Position numbers and translations under genes: made by a program. Shown in pieces: positions 9,553 to 18,772 of a stretch of DNA of 64,000 nt; positions within the stretch are counted from its first letter, which is position 1; each line of letters begins with the position of its first letter. Source of the DNA: a filamentous cyanobacterium CCP3 (GTDB lineage: Bacteria > Cyanobacteriota > Cyanobacteriia > Phormidesmidales > Phormidesmidaceae). The DNA lies in the NCBI GenBank assembly GCA_003022385.1, contig PYGV01000001.1, forward strand, positions 1 through 64,000. Reading direction: 5' to 3'. Below the pieces are notes generated by a model that saw only the letters and a program-made list of their open reading frames with translations, was not told the DNA's origin and did no database searches.

Positions 9553-9664
9553 GGTAATACCAATCCAATGTGAAGACGAACAGAATAGCTTAGGCTAGAG
9601 TCCTTTGGCATCAAGGCTTTCAGGCACAGAGTTATGCTCATCCTCATAAAGTATTGGTATAACC
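9553..9664. mobile_element. MITE-like element, 112 bp
   Basis: The ends are GGTAATACCAAT and ATTGGTATAACC, which match as inverted repeats at 11 of 12 positions. The interior (88 bp) has no ORF. Ends containing AATACCAA are frequent in cyanobacterial miniature elements. The left flank is TA and the right flank is AG, so a clean target-site duplication is not obvious. No transposase is nearby; it would have to be mobilised in trans. Confidence 0.5.
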
Positions 9665-9679
9665 AGACACACTTAACTT

Positions 9680-9898
9680 ATGCGCGTTTATCCTAAAGAC
9701 ATTGCTCGGTTCCAGATTTGGCAAGCCCCTGAAGATATTCAAAAATCATCAAGAGTAAAATTACAGAATCTTACTAGAAACGAGAACGGTCTTCCCAACT
9801 TCTCAAAATCGATAAATTTTGGGTTGAGAGAGCCATTGAAACCGACGGAACTACTACAGCGGCTTGAATACAGCAGCAGCTTATTGCCCTGGGAGTAA
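9680..9898 (+). CDS. small hypothetical protein, 72 aa
   Basis: An AT-richer 72-residue frame starting at ATG 9680. I do not recognise the product; it is basic in its first half and ends in an aromatic/leucine-rich segment (LEYSSSLLPWE). Two points favour a real gene: the stop codon overlaps the GGAG that serves as ribosome-binding site of the next gene, and the three small ORFs 9680-10356 are tightly packed on the same strand. Against it: no visible conserved motif, and the start lies only 15 bp after a MITE-like element, so it may be a remnant truncated by insertion. Confidence 0.35.
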   Translation: MRVYPKDIARFQIWQAPEDIQKSSRVKLQNLTRNENGLPNFSKSINFGLREPLKPTELLQRLEYSSSLLPWE

Positions 9899-9905
9899 CG
9901 CTAGA

Positions 9906-10139
9906 GTGAACTTTGAAATCTTGGGCGACATCACCAATATTGAAGTCATTGCCGTTGGTAGTTCCATTCGTGAAGTTGAACGACTCCGCAAAGTCTATGG
10001 TTCAGGTCGTTGGCGAAAACTCAAGGGCATCGCCACCATCAGCCTCAACGATGGCTCAGTCTGGCGAGCAGAGCTGCATTGGTACGAAGCCCACGGCATC
10101 GGCAAAAAAGAGTTCAAAATTAAAAGACTGTTGGAGTAG
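9906..10139 (+). CDS. small conserved-looking protein, 77 aa
   Basis: A 77-residue protein beginning at GTG 9906, with GGAG 10 nt upstream. A longer in-frame ATG at 9864 would overlap the previous ORF and adds unconvincing residues. Sequence features: an N-terminal strand MNFEILGDI, a basic helix with SIREVERLRKVYG and WRKLKG, and a beta-rich C-terminal half ending HWYEAHG..KEFKIKRLL. I recall similar short proteins in many cyanobacteria, usually next to a partner like the following gene. No function is known to me; a small basic protein with an acidic partner could be a toxin-antitoxin pair, but that is speculation. Confidence 0.75.
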   Translation: MNFEILGDITNIEVIAVGSSIREVERLRKVYGSGRWRKLKGIATISLNDGSVWRAELHWYEAHGIGKKEFKIKRLLE

Positions 10140-10143
10140 CCCG

Positions 10144-10356
10144 ATGAAATTCGTAGTCTGTATTCAAAATCAAGATTATCCAGCCTCCCTAGAGATCCGC
10201 AAACTCTATCAAGTGTTGGATGACGAACAAGCTCGCCAGCACCGGATGATTCGCATCGTTGATGAATCTGGCGAAGACTACCTGTATCCCGATAGCTATT
10301 TTATTGATATCGAAGTACCCGAGATGATTCATCAGCTCTTTGCTATGGCAAGCTAG
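10144..10356 (+). CDS. small acidic conserved-looking protein, 70 aa
   Basis: A 70-residue protein starting at ATG 10144, 4 bp after the previous stop; GGAG overlapping that stop lies 7 nt before the ATG. It is acidic, with the pattern KFVVCIQNQDYPASLEIRK and a central DESGEDYLYP motif that resembles a small beta-barrel. I recall homologues with the same DESGEDYLYP core in other cyanobacteria, but no assigned function. It is likely co-translated with the basic 77-aa protein. Its stop lies 18 bp from the end of the convergent smc gene. Confidence 0.78.
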   Translation: MKFVVCIQNQDYPASLEIRKLYQVLDDEQARQHRMIRIVDESGEDYLYPDSYFIDIEVPEMIHQLFAMAS

Positions 10357-10375
10357 CCTAGAGAGCAGTCGTCAT

Positions 10376-13300
10376 CTATTGAGTGGCGCTCTGAGCCTGT
10401 AGGTCGATGCCGAGCACCTGGGTGTAGGCTCCCCGCGCCTGGGTGACGCCGATGGTGCGCTGAGCTGACTCAATCATCGGTCGGCGCAGGCTAACCACAA
10501 TAAACTGGGCCGACTCAGCCTGGCGTTTGATCATGCGCGAGAGGCGCTCGACGTTGGCCCCGTCGAGGAACATGTCAACCTCGTCGAAGGCATAGAAGGG
10601 AGAAGGGCGGTAGCGCTGGAGGGCAAAGATAAAGCCCAGCGCCGTCAGCGATTTTTCGCCCCCCGACATGGAGGCCAGCCGTCGTACGGGCTTACCCTTG
10701 GGGTGGGCGACCAGGTTGAGACCGCCGTTGAAGGGGTCTTCGGGGTCTTCGAGCTGGAGGTGGCCGTCGCCGTCGGAGAGTTCGGCAAAGATGGCCTGGA
10801 AGTTTTCGTTGACGGCGTTGTAGGCCTCGGTAAAGGCCTGACGGCGCAGGGTCGTGAAGGTTTCGATGCGCAGCAGCAGTTCGGTGCGCTCTTCTTCAAG
10901 GGTGGTGAGCTTGTGGGTGAGTTCGCCCAGGCGCTCTTCGGTGCGGTTGTATTCTTCCAGGGCCAGCATGTTGACCGGCTCCATGGCCTCCATGCGGCGC
11001 TGGAGCGATCGCAGTTCCTTCCTCAGCTCCTCCAAATCGGTCTCGGGCGGAATTTCGGGCAGCGGATCGGGCAGTTCCGCCGCCTGGGTGGCCAGTAGTT
11101 CCTGGGCTTCCGCCAGCTGCTGACGGCGCTCCTGCTGGGTTTCGATCAGCTTTTGGCGCTCCCACTCCTGCTGCTGGGTCTGGGTGCGCTGGGTGCGCAG
11201 GCGCTGCTCTAGCTCGTCGCGGGCGGCTTTTTCGGTGGCGAGGGTTTGGTCGAGGGCGGCCATTTGCTGGCGCAGCTGAGCGATTTCACCATTCAGCCCG
11301 GTCTGCTGCTGCTGAATCTGACCCAGCTGCTGGTCGCGATCGCCCTGCTGCTGGGCCAGGGTCGTGAGGGTTTGCTGGGCCTGGTTGAGGGCCAGATCGA
11401 GCTGCTGGCGCTGGTTGTGCAGATCTTGCAGGCGACGCTCGGCGGCCTGGAGAGCCTGCTGGCGATCGCTGAGCTGAGCCTCTAGCTGCCCCACCGCTGC
11501 CTGGGCCTGCTGCCACTCGCTGTGGGCCTGAGACTGCTCTAGCTCGCTGAGGGCCTGCTGCTGGCGGGCAATTTCGGCTTCCTGTACGGGTAGCAATTCG
11601 GCCAGTTCTTGCAGGCGGGTTTGAGTGCTGGCTAGCTCTTGCTGGTGCTGGCTGAGCTGGGTAGCGAGGGTGGCCCGCTGCTGGGCCTGCTGCTGCTGCT
11701 GGGCCTGCTGCTGCTCGCCCGCCAGCTGTAGCTCGCGGTACTGCTGGCGCTGGGTCATCAGCGACTGGGTGAGGGTTTGCAGGGTGGCGGAGGTGGTGTT
11801 GAGATCGCGATCGCAGCGCTCTAGCAGTACCTCGATATCGCTCAGCCGCTGGCGCAGGGCCTGGGCCTCGCTCGATTCGGCGGGTTCGACGGTGCCAAAG
11901 TGCAGGCTGCCGGAGCGCGACGACACGTTGCCCCCGGTCATGGCCCCGCTGGTTTCGAGGATTTCGCCCTCTAGGGTGACGATGCGGTAGTCGCCCAGGT
12001 ACTGCCGCGCCGACTGTAGCGTGTCGAATACCACAGTGCTGCCGAAGGTGTAGCCAAAAATGTCGCGATAGCGCGGCTCGCAGTCAATTAAGTTAACGGC
12101 GTAGTCTAAGAATCCGTCGGGGCGCTTCCAGTCGGGCACTGGGGTAAAGCGGGGGGCGCGAATTTTGTTCAGCGGCAAGAACGTAGCCCGCCCGGCCTTG
12201 CGCTGCTTGAGGAACTGGATGCCCTGGGCCGCTACCCGGTCGTCTTCGACCACCAGATAGCCCAGTCGCGCTCCGGCGGCAATGTCTAGGGCCAGCTGGT
12301 ACTTGGGGTCAACCTTGCCCAGCTGAGCTACCAGCCCGCTAATGCCCGCTAGGCCGCTCTCCAGCAGCAGCCGGGTGGCGTGGGTGCCCTGACTCTCCTG
12401 CATGGCCTGGGTTTGGGCCTCTAGCTTGTCGAGGTCGCGCTGCTTGTCGCGCTGTTCTTTGAGCAGACGGGTCTGGGTATCGCGCTGCACCGACAGCTCG
12501 GCTTCGGCGGCGGCAATTTTGGCGGCGGTATCTTGAATGGCCTGCTCGGCTGCTGCCAGCCGATGGGCGAGGCTATCATCCTCAGCGGCCGTGGGACTAT
12601 CCCCCAGGGTGCTGCTCTGCTCATGAAGCGCTTCGATCTGCTGCTCTAGCTGGTGCAGCCGCTCCTGGAGGCGAATCTGATCGGTGCGCTGGGGGTCAAT
12701 GTCGCGGCGCAGAGTCTCGATCGCCTGGCGCATCTGGGTCTGCTGCTGAATGCTGGTCTGGGAGGCGGAGGCAATCGCCAGAGTGGCCTGGCGGCGCTCT
12801 TCTAGGGCCTGCTGCACCTGGTCTTTGGCCGCGCTGAGGGCAACCAGCTCCCCCGTCGTCAGCGATGCGATCGCCTGACCCACCTGCTCTAGGTCGCGCT
12901 GCTGCTGCTGGCGGGCAATTTCGGTGTCGCGGCGCTGGGCGGCGGCTTGATTAGTAGCGGTGCGGTTTTCCTGCTCCTGGCGCTGGAGCTGGCGCAGCTC
13001 GGCCTCGTGGGTGGCGACCTGGGCCTGTAGCGCCAGGTGCTCGTCTTCGCCCATGGCGCGAATGTGGGCGTTGAGGGTGGCCAGTTCGGCCTCCAGGGTG
13101 GCGTGGCTTCGCCCTGCTCGATGGTTTGCTGCAGGGCCGCGATCGATCGCTGCTGGCTCTGCCACAGCAGCACCGCCTCCCACTGGCTCTTGGTCTGAAA
13201 GGTTTCTTTGAGGCGCTGATACTTTTCGGCCTTTTGCCGATCCTGGGCCAGGCGCTCTAGCTGGGCCTGCAGCTCGCGCTCCACAATTCGAAAGCGCTCC

Positions 13301-14040
13301 TCGTGGTCGCGCACGGCCTCTAGCTTGCCTCGGGCCTGATCGATCTTGCGATCGAAAGCCGCCACTCCAGCCAGCTCGTCAATAATCTCCCGGCGCTCGC
13401 GGGAGTTCATCGAAATAATGCTGGTGACATCCCCCTGCAGCACTACGTTGTAGCCTTCGGGATAGACGTGAAACCGCTGCAGCTGCTCGTGCAGCTGGTT
13501 GAGGGTGCAGGGCTCGCCATTGATGTAGTAGTTTGACGTGTAGGTGCCCTGACTGGTCACCCGCAGCCGCCGGGTCACGCTCCACTCGCGGCCCACGGGT
13601 AAAGGAACCAGATTGGCACCAGATTCTTCAGCAGTCGAAATATCTAGCGTCGGGGCATGACCGTTGCTGCCGTTGCCGTTTTCGCCGTGACCGTGACTGC
13701 CGTTGCCGTTACCGCCGTTGCCATTTGAATTGCTCGCCCCATCGTCGATACCCTCCATGAACAGTTCGGCGGGCACATCGCTAAGGTCGAAGGTAACCGT
13801 AACGCTGGCCTCGGAGGTCGCCCGCCGACTCATCTGGCTCTGGTTGACCAGGTCGGGCAGGCGATCGGCCCGCATTCCCTTAGAGCTGGCCAGGCCCAGA
13901 CCAAACAGCAGCGCATCTAAAATATTCGACTTGCCGGAGCCGTTGGGGCCAGAAATAACCGTAAACCCAGGCAGCAGTGGAACCTGGGTCGTACCCCCAA
14001 ACGACTTAAAATGGGACAACTCGACGCGCTTAATGTGCAC
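10376..14040 (-). pseudogene. smc: chromosome segregation protein SMC, frameshifted by a 5-bp duplication
   Basis: SMC forms the ATPase ring of bacterial condensin. The gene reads from GTG 14040 leftwards. The N-terminal head has Walker [10 protein letters not shown] (residues 31-39) and an unusual Asn/Gly/His-rich insertion near residues 98-128. The coiled coil, hinge (around GLAGISGLVAQLGKVDP, about 12.0-12.4 kb), second coiled coil and C-terminal head with signature SGGEKSL and Walker B YAFDEVDMFLDGA all follow. However, head and hinge are in different frames: GTGGC is duplicated in tandem at 13098-13107 (plus strand). Removing one copy restores a continuous protein of about 1,218 aa, the usual SMC length. 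As written, translation from the start leaves the SMC frame near residue 311 and ends at 12889, so no full ATPase could form. A sequencing or assembly error is the main alternative. Confidence 0.9.
13098..13107. repeat. 5-bp tandem duplication (GTGGC x2) causing the smc frameshift
   Basis: Two abutting GTGGC copies on the plus strand (GCCAC twice in the coding strand). The upstream frame reads E-Q-G-E-A-T-P-P and the downstream frame resumes at A-T-L-E-A-E-L; deleting five bases joins them as E-Q-G-E-A-T-L-E-A-E-L within a coiled coil. It is not a recognisable programmed slippery heptamer. Confidence 0.85.
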
Positions 14041-14463
14041 TGGCCAGCGTTAACCTCGGGCTTGAAACAAGTGTACTATAGAAATTTTCTTTTGACCACC
14101 CTATTTCTAGGCGTGTCCTCAATTTTGGCCACCATCCTGATCCCATCAGCGCGGCTACGCCCGACCGCCAAAAAACAAATCAGGGCAGCTTAGGGACTGT
14201 AACCGCCGATTCTTAAGCCATCCGTCATTGATTGATTGACAGCTTTTAGGATCCATAGCACCATCAGCTGATGCTGCCGACTAAGTTTAGTGCAAAACCC
14301 TCAATTTGTACGCTAGATGGCGCTAGCTCCGGTACTCGATCAGCGGTTGCTTGGCTCTTTTGCCGGTCCTTAAGTTTGCCCTCTGCATCGCTAGAACCGC
14401 AATTTTCTGAGCAAATCGGATTAGGGTGGCACAATGTAAGGAGCAATTCTACCCCCAAACCCC
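14041..14463. other. intergenic region between divergent smc and yqgF-like genes
   Basis: These 423 bases separate two divergently transcribed genes and must hold both promoters. I see no gene, no strong dyad and no clear -10/-35 pair. A short ORF (14011-14193, plus) is rejected because it overlaps the smc start and has no recognisable content. Confidence 0.55.
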
Positions 14464-14901
14464 GTGAGCCAGCCTACTCCGCCACCCCTGTCTCAACCGG
14501 TGATTTTGGGCTTTGACCCCGGACGGCAAAAGTGCGGCCTCGCGATCATGGGGCTGGACCGCATGCTGCGCTACCAGCAGGTGATTGCCGCCGAGGCGGT
14601 GCTGGATGAAATTACGGCGCTGCGCCAGCGATTTCCGATTTCGATGATTGTGCTGGGCGATCAAACCGCGTCTCAGGGGTGGAAAGGTACCCTCAGCCAG
14701 CTCCCCGACCCGCCGCGCATTATGCTGGTGGATGAACGGTATACGACGCTGGAGGCCCGCGATCGCTACTGGCAGATGTATCCGCCGTCGGGGCTGGGGG
14801 GGCTGGTACCGCAGTCGCTGCGCAAAATTTCTCGCCCTATTGACGACATCGTGGCCATTTTGCTGATCGAGCGCTACCTGAACCGACTGACGGGCGATTG
14901 A
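14464..14901 (+). CDS. YqgF/RuvC-like RNase H-fold protein
   Basis: A 145-residue protein of the RNase H-like superfamily. The first strand carries the metal-binding Asp in LGFDPGRQKCGLAIMG, the central region has VLGDQTASQGW, and the C-terminal half has VDERYTTLEARDRY (compare DERLTT in RuvX/YqgF) and the final acidic residues in RPIDDIVAILLI. YqgF/RuvX proteins mature the 16S rRNA 5' end; RuvC-like relatives cut Holliday junctions. This short form is a distinct cyanobacterial branch, so the substrate is uncertain. The start is GTG 14464, preceded by AAGGAG about 20 nt upstream. The stop is 30 bp from the end of the convergent 1,223-aa gene. Confidence 0.78.
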   Translation: MSQPTPPPLSQPVILGFDPGRQKCGLAIMGLDRMLRYQQVIAAEAVLDEITALRQRFPISMIVLGDQTASQGWKGTLSQLPDPPRIMLVDERYTTLEARDRYWQMYPPSGLGGLVPQSLRKISRPIDDIVAILLIERYLNRLTGD

Positions 14902-14931
14902 AATCATGACGTGCCGCGCGATCGCCCTAGG

Positions 14932-17900
14932 CTAGAACGTCATGGGCGCGATCGGTTCAACTTTAGGGTCGTGCCCCCCTACCTGGCTCGTGCGCAGCAC
15001 CCAGGCCGACGCGCCGTACTTGAGAAACTTGTGCACCACCACGTCGCTGGCCTTGCGGGGAAACACCGTGCGCCAGCTGCCCAGGCCCATCATCAGGTTG
15101 CGGATGGGCTCATCTTCGATGGAGCTGCCCAGGTTAAACTCGTTCTTCTCCCAGGCGGGGCGCAGGCCGCCCAGGGGTTGCAGGGTGCCTTTGAGGTCTC
15201 TGCCAAAGGCAGTAAGCTGCCGCAGGGCGGCGGCCTGGTCGGGATGGTCCTGGTTCCACTCGCGCAGGGCGTCGGCGTGGTGCTGCAGGCTGTCGGTGGT
15301 GCTTTGCAGGCTGGCAAAAAGCGCCTGGTTAGAGTCTTGGGAGCAGTTGTTGGAAGGGCCAACAAAGGTGCCGCCCGTGCCGTCGCCAATGCGGTAGCGG
15401 GCGGTCATGGCCTGCAGGTGGGCCTCCATACGGGTGAGGGGCGACCGGCGCTCGTCGTCAAAGTAGTAGTAGCGGCTAAAGGCATCGAGCTTGACCAGAA
15501 TGTCGCAGGTGGGGCGGGTGCCCAGCCAGCCCCGCTGGCGATCGCCCTGATACCGCGACCAGTGAATGGTGCCCGCAATCAGCCCGTCGATGTTGTGGGC
15601 GTAGACCTGGTAGTAGCGAATCTCAAAGCGCTTCTCGTCGGCTAAGCGGTCGTGGACTACCTCGGCTCGACCGTAGGCAAAGTGGCCAAAGAAAATGGGG
15701 CTAAAGGCGGCGGGTTCTTTTTGCTCGCCGCCGATGCCGCCGTAGGTGTGCAGAATGAGGGCGCGATCGCCCACCTGCCAGTCGTCAATGGCCGCCGCGA
15801 TCGCCTCCGGGCGACCGTTATCCCGCGCGGTGCACAGTACTGAGCCCACCTGGCCCTTTTGGGCCACCACATCGGCCCACGCCTCTTTGCGAATGTATCG
15901 GTAGGCCGCTTTCGCCCCGCCAAACACCACCCGCTGAGGCTGCAGGCGAAACAGCGCGCGGGGGCCAAGCGACTGCACCACAAAGGTACGGCTGGCATCC
16001 GGCGCGCCGTAGATGTACCAGCCCGACTCGTTGTAGGGCGATGTCTCAATCCCCTCGGTAGTAGACGGGTTGCTGCCGTAAACCTCCATTATGGCAACCG
16101 GGGGCAGGCTCACCACCTCCTCAGGGCCAGCAAAGGCTCGGCTGCCGCGATCGAAGTGCCGCACTCGCCACTGGTCGGTACCCGCGACGGGCTCGATGAA
16201 CTGCACCAGGCCGTAGTAGCGCCCGGTCACCTCCATGGGCTGGGCATCGATAAACAGCGTCACCCCGTCTTTATCGAGCATGACCTGGGGCGTTTCTACC
16301 ACCACAATCATGTCGTCCTCGGGCAGCGACCCGGCCAGCGACTCCAGCGGATCGACCCGCAGCCAGTGGTTGAGCCGCACCGGGTTAATCACGCCGCTGA
16401 AGCGGCTGGCGTATTCGGCATCGGCGCTAAAGTGCACGTCGTGGGTGACCGCCTGCACTAGCTTTTGGGTAAGGGGATTGTTTGACCAGCGCAGCTTCAC
16501 CACCTGGCCCACCAGCTTGTGATGATCGCTCGGCGCGTGGTGAATTTCGTAGAAGACACCGCCAAACCGGCTGTCTTTAGGAGGCAAAATCAGCCGCCCA
16601 ATCCAGTCGCTAATCGGTGCGTAGCGATCGGCATCGGGCTGCTGGTCAAGGGGGTAGCTCTGGTACTGCACCAGAGGATTGGCGCAAAAAATATCGTAGT
16701 TGTTGGCCTGGCTGCGGCGCTCTAGCCCCGTCTTCAGCATGTCGCCCTGCAGAATGGCGTTGATGGTGTCGATGGTTTGCCCCAGAGCGCTGCGACCGTC
16801 GGGCAAGATCAGCTTGGGGTCGAGAATGCCCCCCGGCACCTGGTGCCCCACTGGCCCCAGCGAAACGAACGAAACCTTGCCCCGCCGCTTGGCCCGATTC
16901 CAGTAGGAGAGAGGGAACAGCTTCCAGCGACCCGGAAAAATCTTGGGGCCGAGCTTTTCCACCACGTCCTTTTCGCCGACCAGATGGTAGAGGTGCTCGA
17001 GCTTGAGCAGATTGATGTTGGCGCTGATCACGCCGCCCAGAGAGATCACGTCGATGGGTGCCCCCAACGCCCGCTTCAGGTAGGGGGCCCTGGCGCAGGA
17101 CATCTGCCCCCCGCCGCTGTAGCCGATCAGGGTGACGGGAGTGCCGCTGCCGACCGGGTAGCCGTTCTTGATCAGACCGTTGAACACTACCTGGGCAATG
17201 CCCTGGTTGTACAGGGGGCCGTAGCGCTTGTCGGCAGACACCCCTACAATCAGCACGTTGCGAATATTGACCAGCAGACCCAGCAGGCTCGTGGGGTTGG
17301 CAAACCGCAGCCGGTCGGCGTAGCGCCACAAAAATGACAGCGGTCGATCTTGGTCGAGGGGCGCGTTCATGACCGAGTAGGGCATAATGCCGCGAATCAG
17401 CGCCACGTTCTGGGGCAGGGTGGGAGCCAGGGTGTCGAGAAATTCTTCGATGTCAGGCAGGTACTCAAAGCTGGAGATACCAATGCCGTCGAGGTACACC
17501 ACGTAGCGGCTGATCTGGCTGGAGTCGGCCACGGGCTTGGCTAGATTGCCGGCGTTGACGGTGGTGTTGATCTCGTCATCGTACCAGCCCGCCCACCAGC
17601 CCAGGGTTTCGAGCGGGGCCAGCAGCCCGGCCACCACCAGCGCCACCAGGCCAATCCAGATCAGGTTCAGCACCAACCGCATCGGGGCGGGCAAACCCGC
17701 CAGCCAGCTAAACCACCACTCGCGCAGAGGCCGCAGCAGGGTCAGCACGATCGCCGTCAGCACGGCGATCGCAACTAAGCCCAGTAGCAGCTTCAGGCTG
17801 TTGCTCAGGCGTTCAGCATTGGGGCCAGCATCGACAGCAACGGTCGATTCGCCTACGGTCGAACCGGCTCTGGACATTGCTAGAGCGGTCGGTTCCCCCG

Positions 17901-18603
17901 TCACGGCGGCCATGACGTTGCCCTGGTTAAAGGCAGCAATGTGCTGGTTAAACTCCTCTTGCCAGCGGGTGGAGGTTTCGGCCAGGTTGTCGCGGTACGA
18001 CTGGATCAGGTCGCGGCGGTTGGTGATGAGCTCTACCCCGGCGGCCCGGTTGGCAATTCGTTTGCCCAGGTTGGCGATGGGCTGACCGACCGTATTTTGC
18101 AGCACCTGTAGTACTACCCAGCCTAGGGCCACATAGCCAAAGGCGTTGCTGATGCCTAAATTTGCGATCGCCGCTACCCCCACTACCATAGCCAGCAGGT
18201 GCCACACTGCCAGCAGGTTGAGAATGGGCATGCCCAGGTAGGGCAGCGCCCCCAAAAACGCAAACAGCAGCGGCGCGTAGGCCGCCCCCAGCACCGTCAC
18301 CAGCTGGCCAAAGGGAATGCTCCGCGTCCAGGGGGCCAGGGTAACCAGCCAGGTGCTCAGCACCAGAGCCAAAAAGCCAAAGGCAAACAGCACCGCGTTG
18401 ATGCCCAGGCTGAGGGCAAAGCGGGCGGGCCGCACCTGGTTGATAAACAAAATAATGCTCTGACCAATGCCCTGGGACAGCCCCGCCAGCAGCACCAGCA
18501 GCAGCGCCAGCCCCTGCCCGTTGGGGATCGTGGTGGCAATGCGAAAAGCTTCTTCGTTGAGGGCAAAGACGTACCCCAGCACTTCCCAAAAGCGATTGAG
18601 CAT
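14932..18603 (-). CDS. large membrane protein: Yip1-like, serine hydrolase-like and C-terminal Cys/His domains
   Basis: A 1,223-residue protein; ATG 18603 (MLNRFWEV) is preferred to a TTG five codons upstream. The N-terminal 200 residues form about five transmembrane helices resembling a Yip1 domain. A soluble stretch and two more helices (about 275-295 and 310-340) follow. Residues about 365-610 look like an alpha/beta hydrolase, with YVVYLDGIG at the first strand and a nucleophile elbow GYSGGGQ (Ser496). The C-terminal 500 residues contain a beta-rich segment, then His974 in FFGHFAYG and Cys1087 in PSNNCSQDSNQALF. The order His then Cys about 110 residues later recalls circularly permuted papain-like (NlpC/P60, LRAT-like) enzymes; that is inference. 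Function unknown. Likely located in the cytoplasmic or thylakoid membrane. Confidence 0.85.
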   Translation of the reverse strand: MLNRFWEVLGYVFALNEEAFRIATTIPNGQGLALLLVLLAGLSQGIGQSIILFINQVRPARFALSLGINAVLFAFGFLALVLSTWLVTLAPWTRSIPFGQLVTVLGAAYAPLLFAFLGALPYLGMPILNLLAVWHLLAMVVGVAAIANLGISNAFGYVALGWVVLQVLQNTVGQPIANLGKRIANRAAGVELITNRRDLIQSYRDNLAETSTRWQEEFNQHIAAFNQGNVMAAVTGEPTALAMSRAGSTVGESTVAVDAGPNAERLSNSLKLLLGLVAIAVLTAIVLTLLRPLREWWFSWLAGLPAPMRLVLNLIWIGLVALVVAGLLAPLETLGWWAGWYDDEINTTVNAGNLAKPVADSSQISRYVVYLDGIGISSFEYLPDIEEFLDTLAPTLPQNVALIRGIMPYSVMNAPLDQDRPLSFLWRYADRLRFANPTSLLGLLVNIRNVLIVGVSADKRYGPLYNQGIAQVVFNGLIKNGYPVGSGTPVTLIGYSGGGQMSCARAPYLKRALGAPIDVISLGGVISANINLLKLEHLYHLVGEKDVVEKLGPKIFPGRWKLFPLSYWNRAKRRGKVSFVSLGPVGHQVPGGILDPKLILPDGRSALGQTIDTINAILQGDMLKTGLERRSQANNYDIFCANPLVQYQSYPLDQQPDADRYAPISDWIGRLILPPKDSRFGGVFYEIHHAPSDHHKLVGQVVKLRWSNNPLTQKLVQAVTHDVHFSADAEYASRFSGVINPVRLNHWLRVDPLESLAGSLPEDDMIVVVETPQVMLDKDGVTLFIDAQPMEVTGRYYGLVQFIEPVAGTDQWRVRHFDRGSRAFAGPEEVVSLPPVAIMEVYGSNPSTTEGIETSPYNESGWYIYGAPDASRTFVVQSLGPRALFRLQPQRVVFGGAKAAYRYIRKEAWADVVAQKGQVGSVLCTARDNGRPEAIAAAIDDWQVGDRALILHTYGGIGGEQKEPAAFSPIFFGHFAYGRAEVVHDRLADEKRFEIRYYQVYAHNIDGLIAGTIHWSRYQGDRQRGWLGTRPTCDILVKLDAFSRYYYFDDERRSPLTRMEAHLQAMTARYRIGDGTGGTFVGPSNNCSQDSNQALFASLQSTTDSLQHHADALREWNQDHPDQAAALRQLTAFGRDLKGTLQPLGGLRPAWEKNEFNLGSSIEDEPIRNLMMGLGSWRTVFPRKASDVVVHKFLKYGASAWVLRTSQVGGHDPKVEPIAPMTF

Positions 18604-18772
18604 TGGCCTTGGCCTCAACGGTGTGTCGAGATTTTACTCTAAGGGTAGAGCCAATACAGTCTCTGTTAGGTTAAGTGAAGGATTTTGAAAAGCAATTACG
18701 CAACAGGCGCTGGTTCCGAGGCGGTTTCCGCTGCTGAGATGCTTCAGGCTATGCGCTGCGTGAATAAAGCCT

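Larger units (their letters stand above)
9301..9679. other. repeat-rich intergenic stretch
   Basis: No convincing gene lies in these 379 bases. They hold a long perfect hairpin (9451-9483), a dispersed-type motif (9522-9543) and a MITE-like element (9553-9664), listed separately. The stretch separates the divergent NfeD/flotillin operon and a set of three very small plus-strand genes. GC drops compared with the flanks from about 9540 onwards. Confidence 0.7.
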
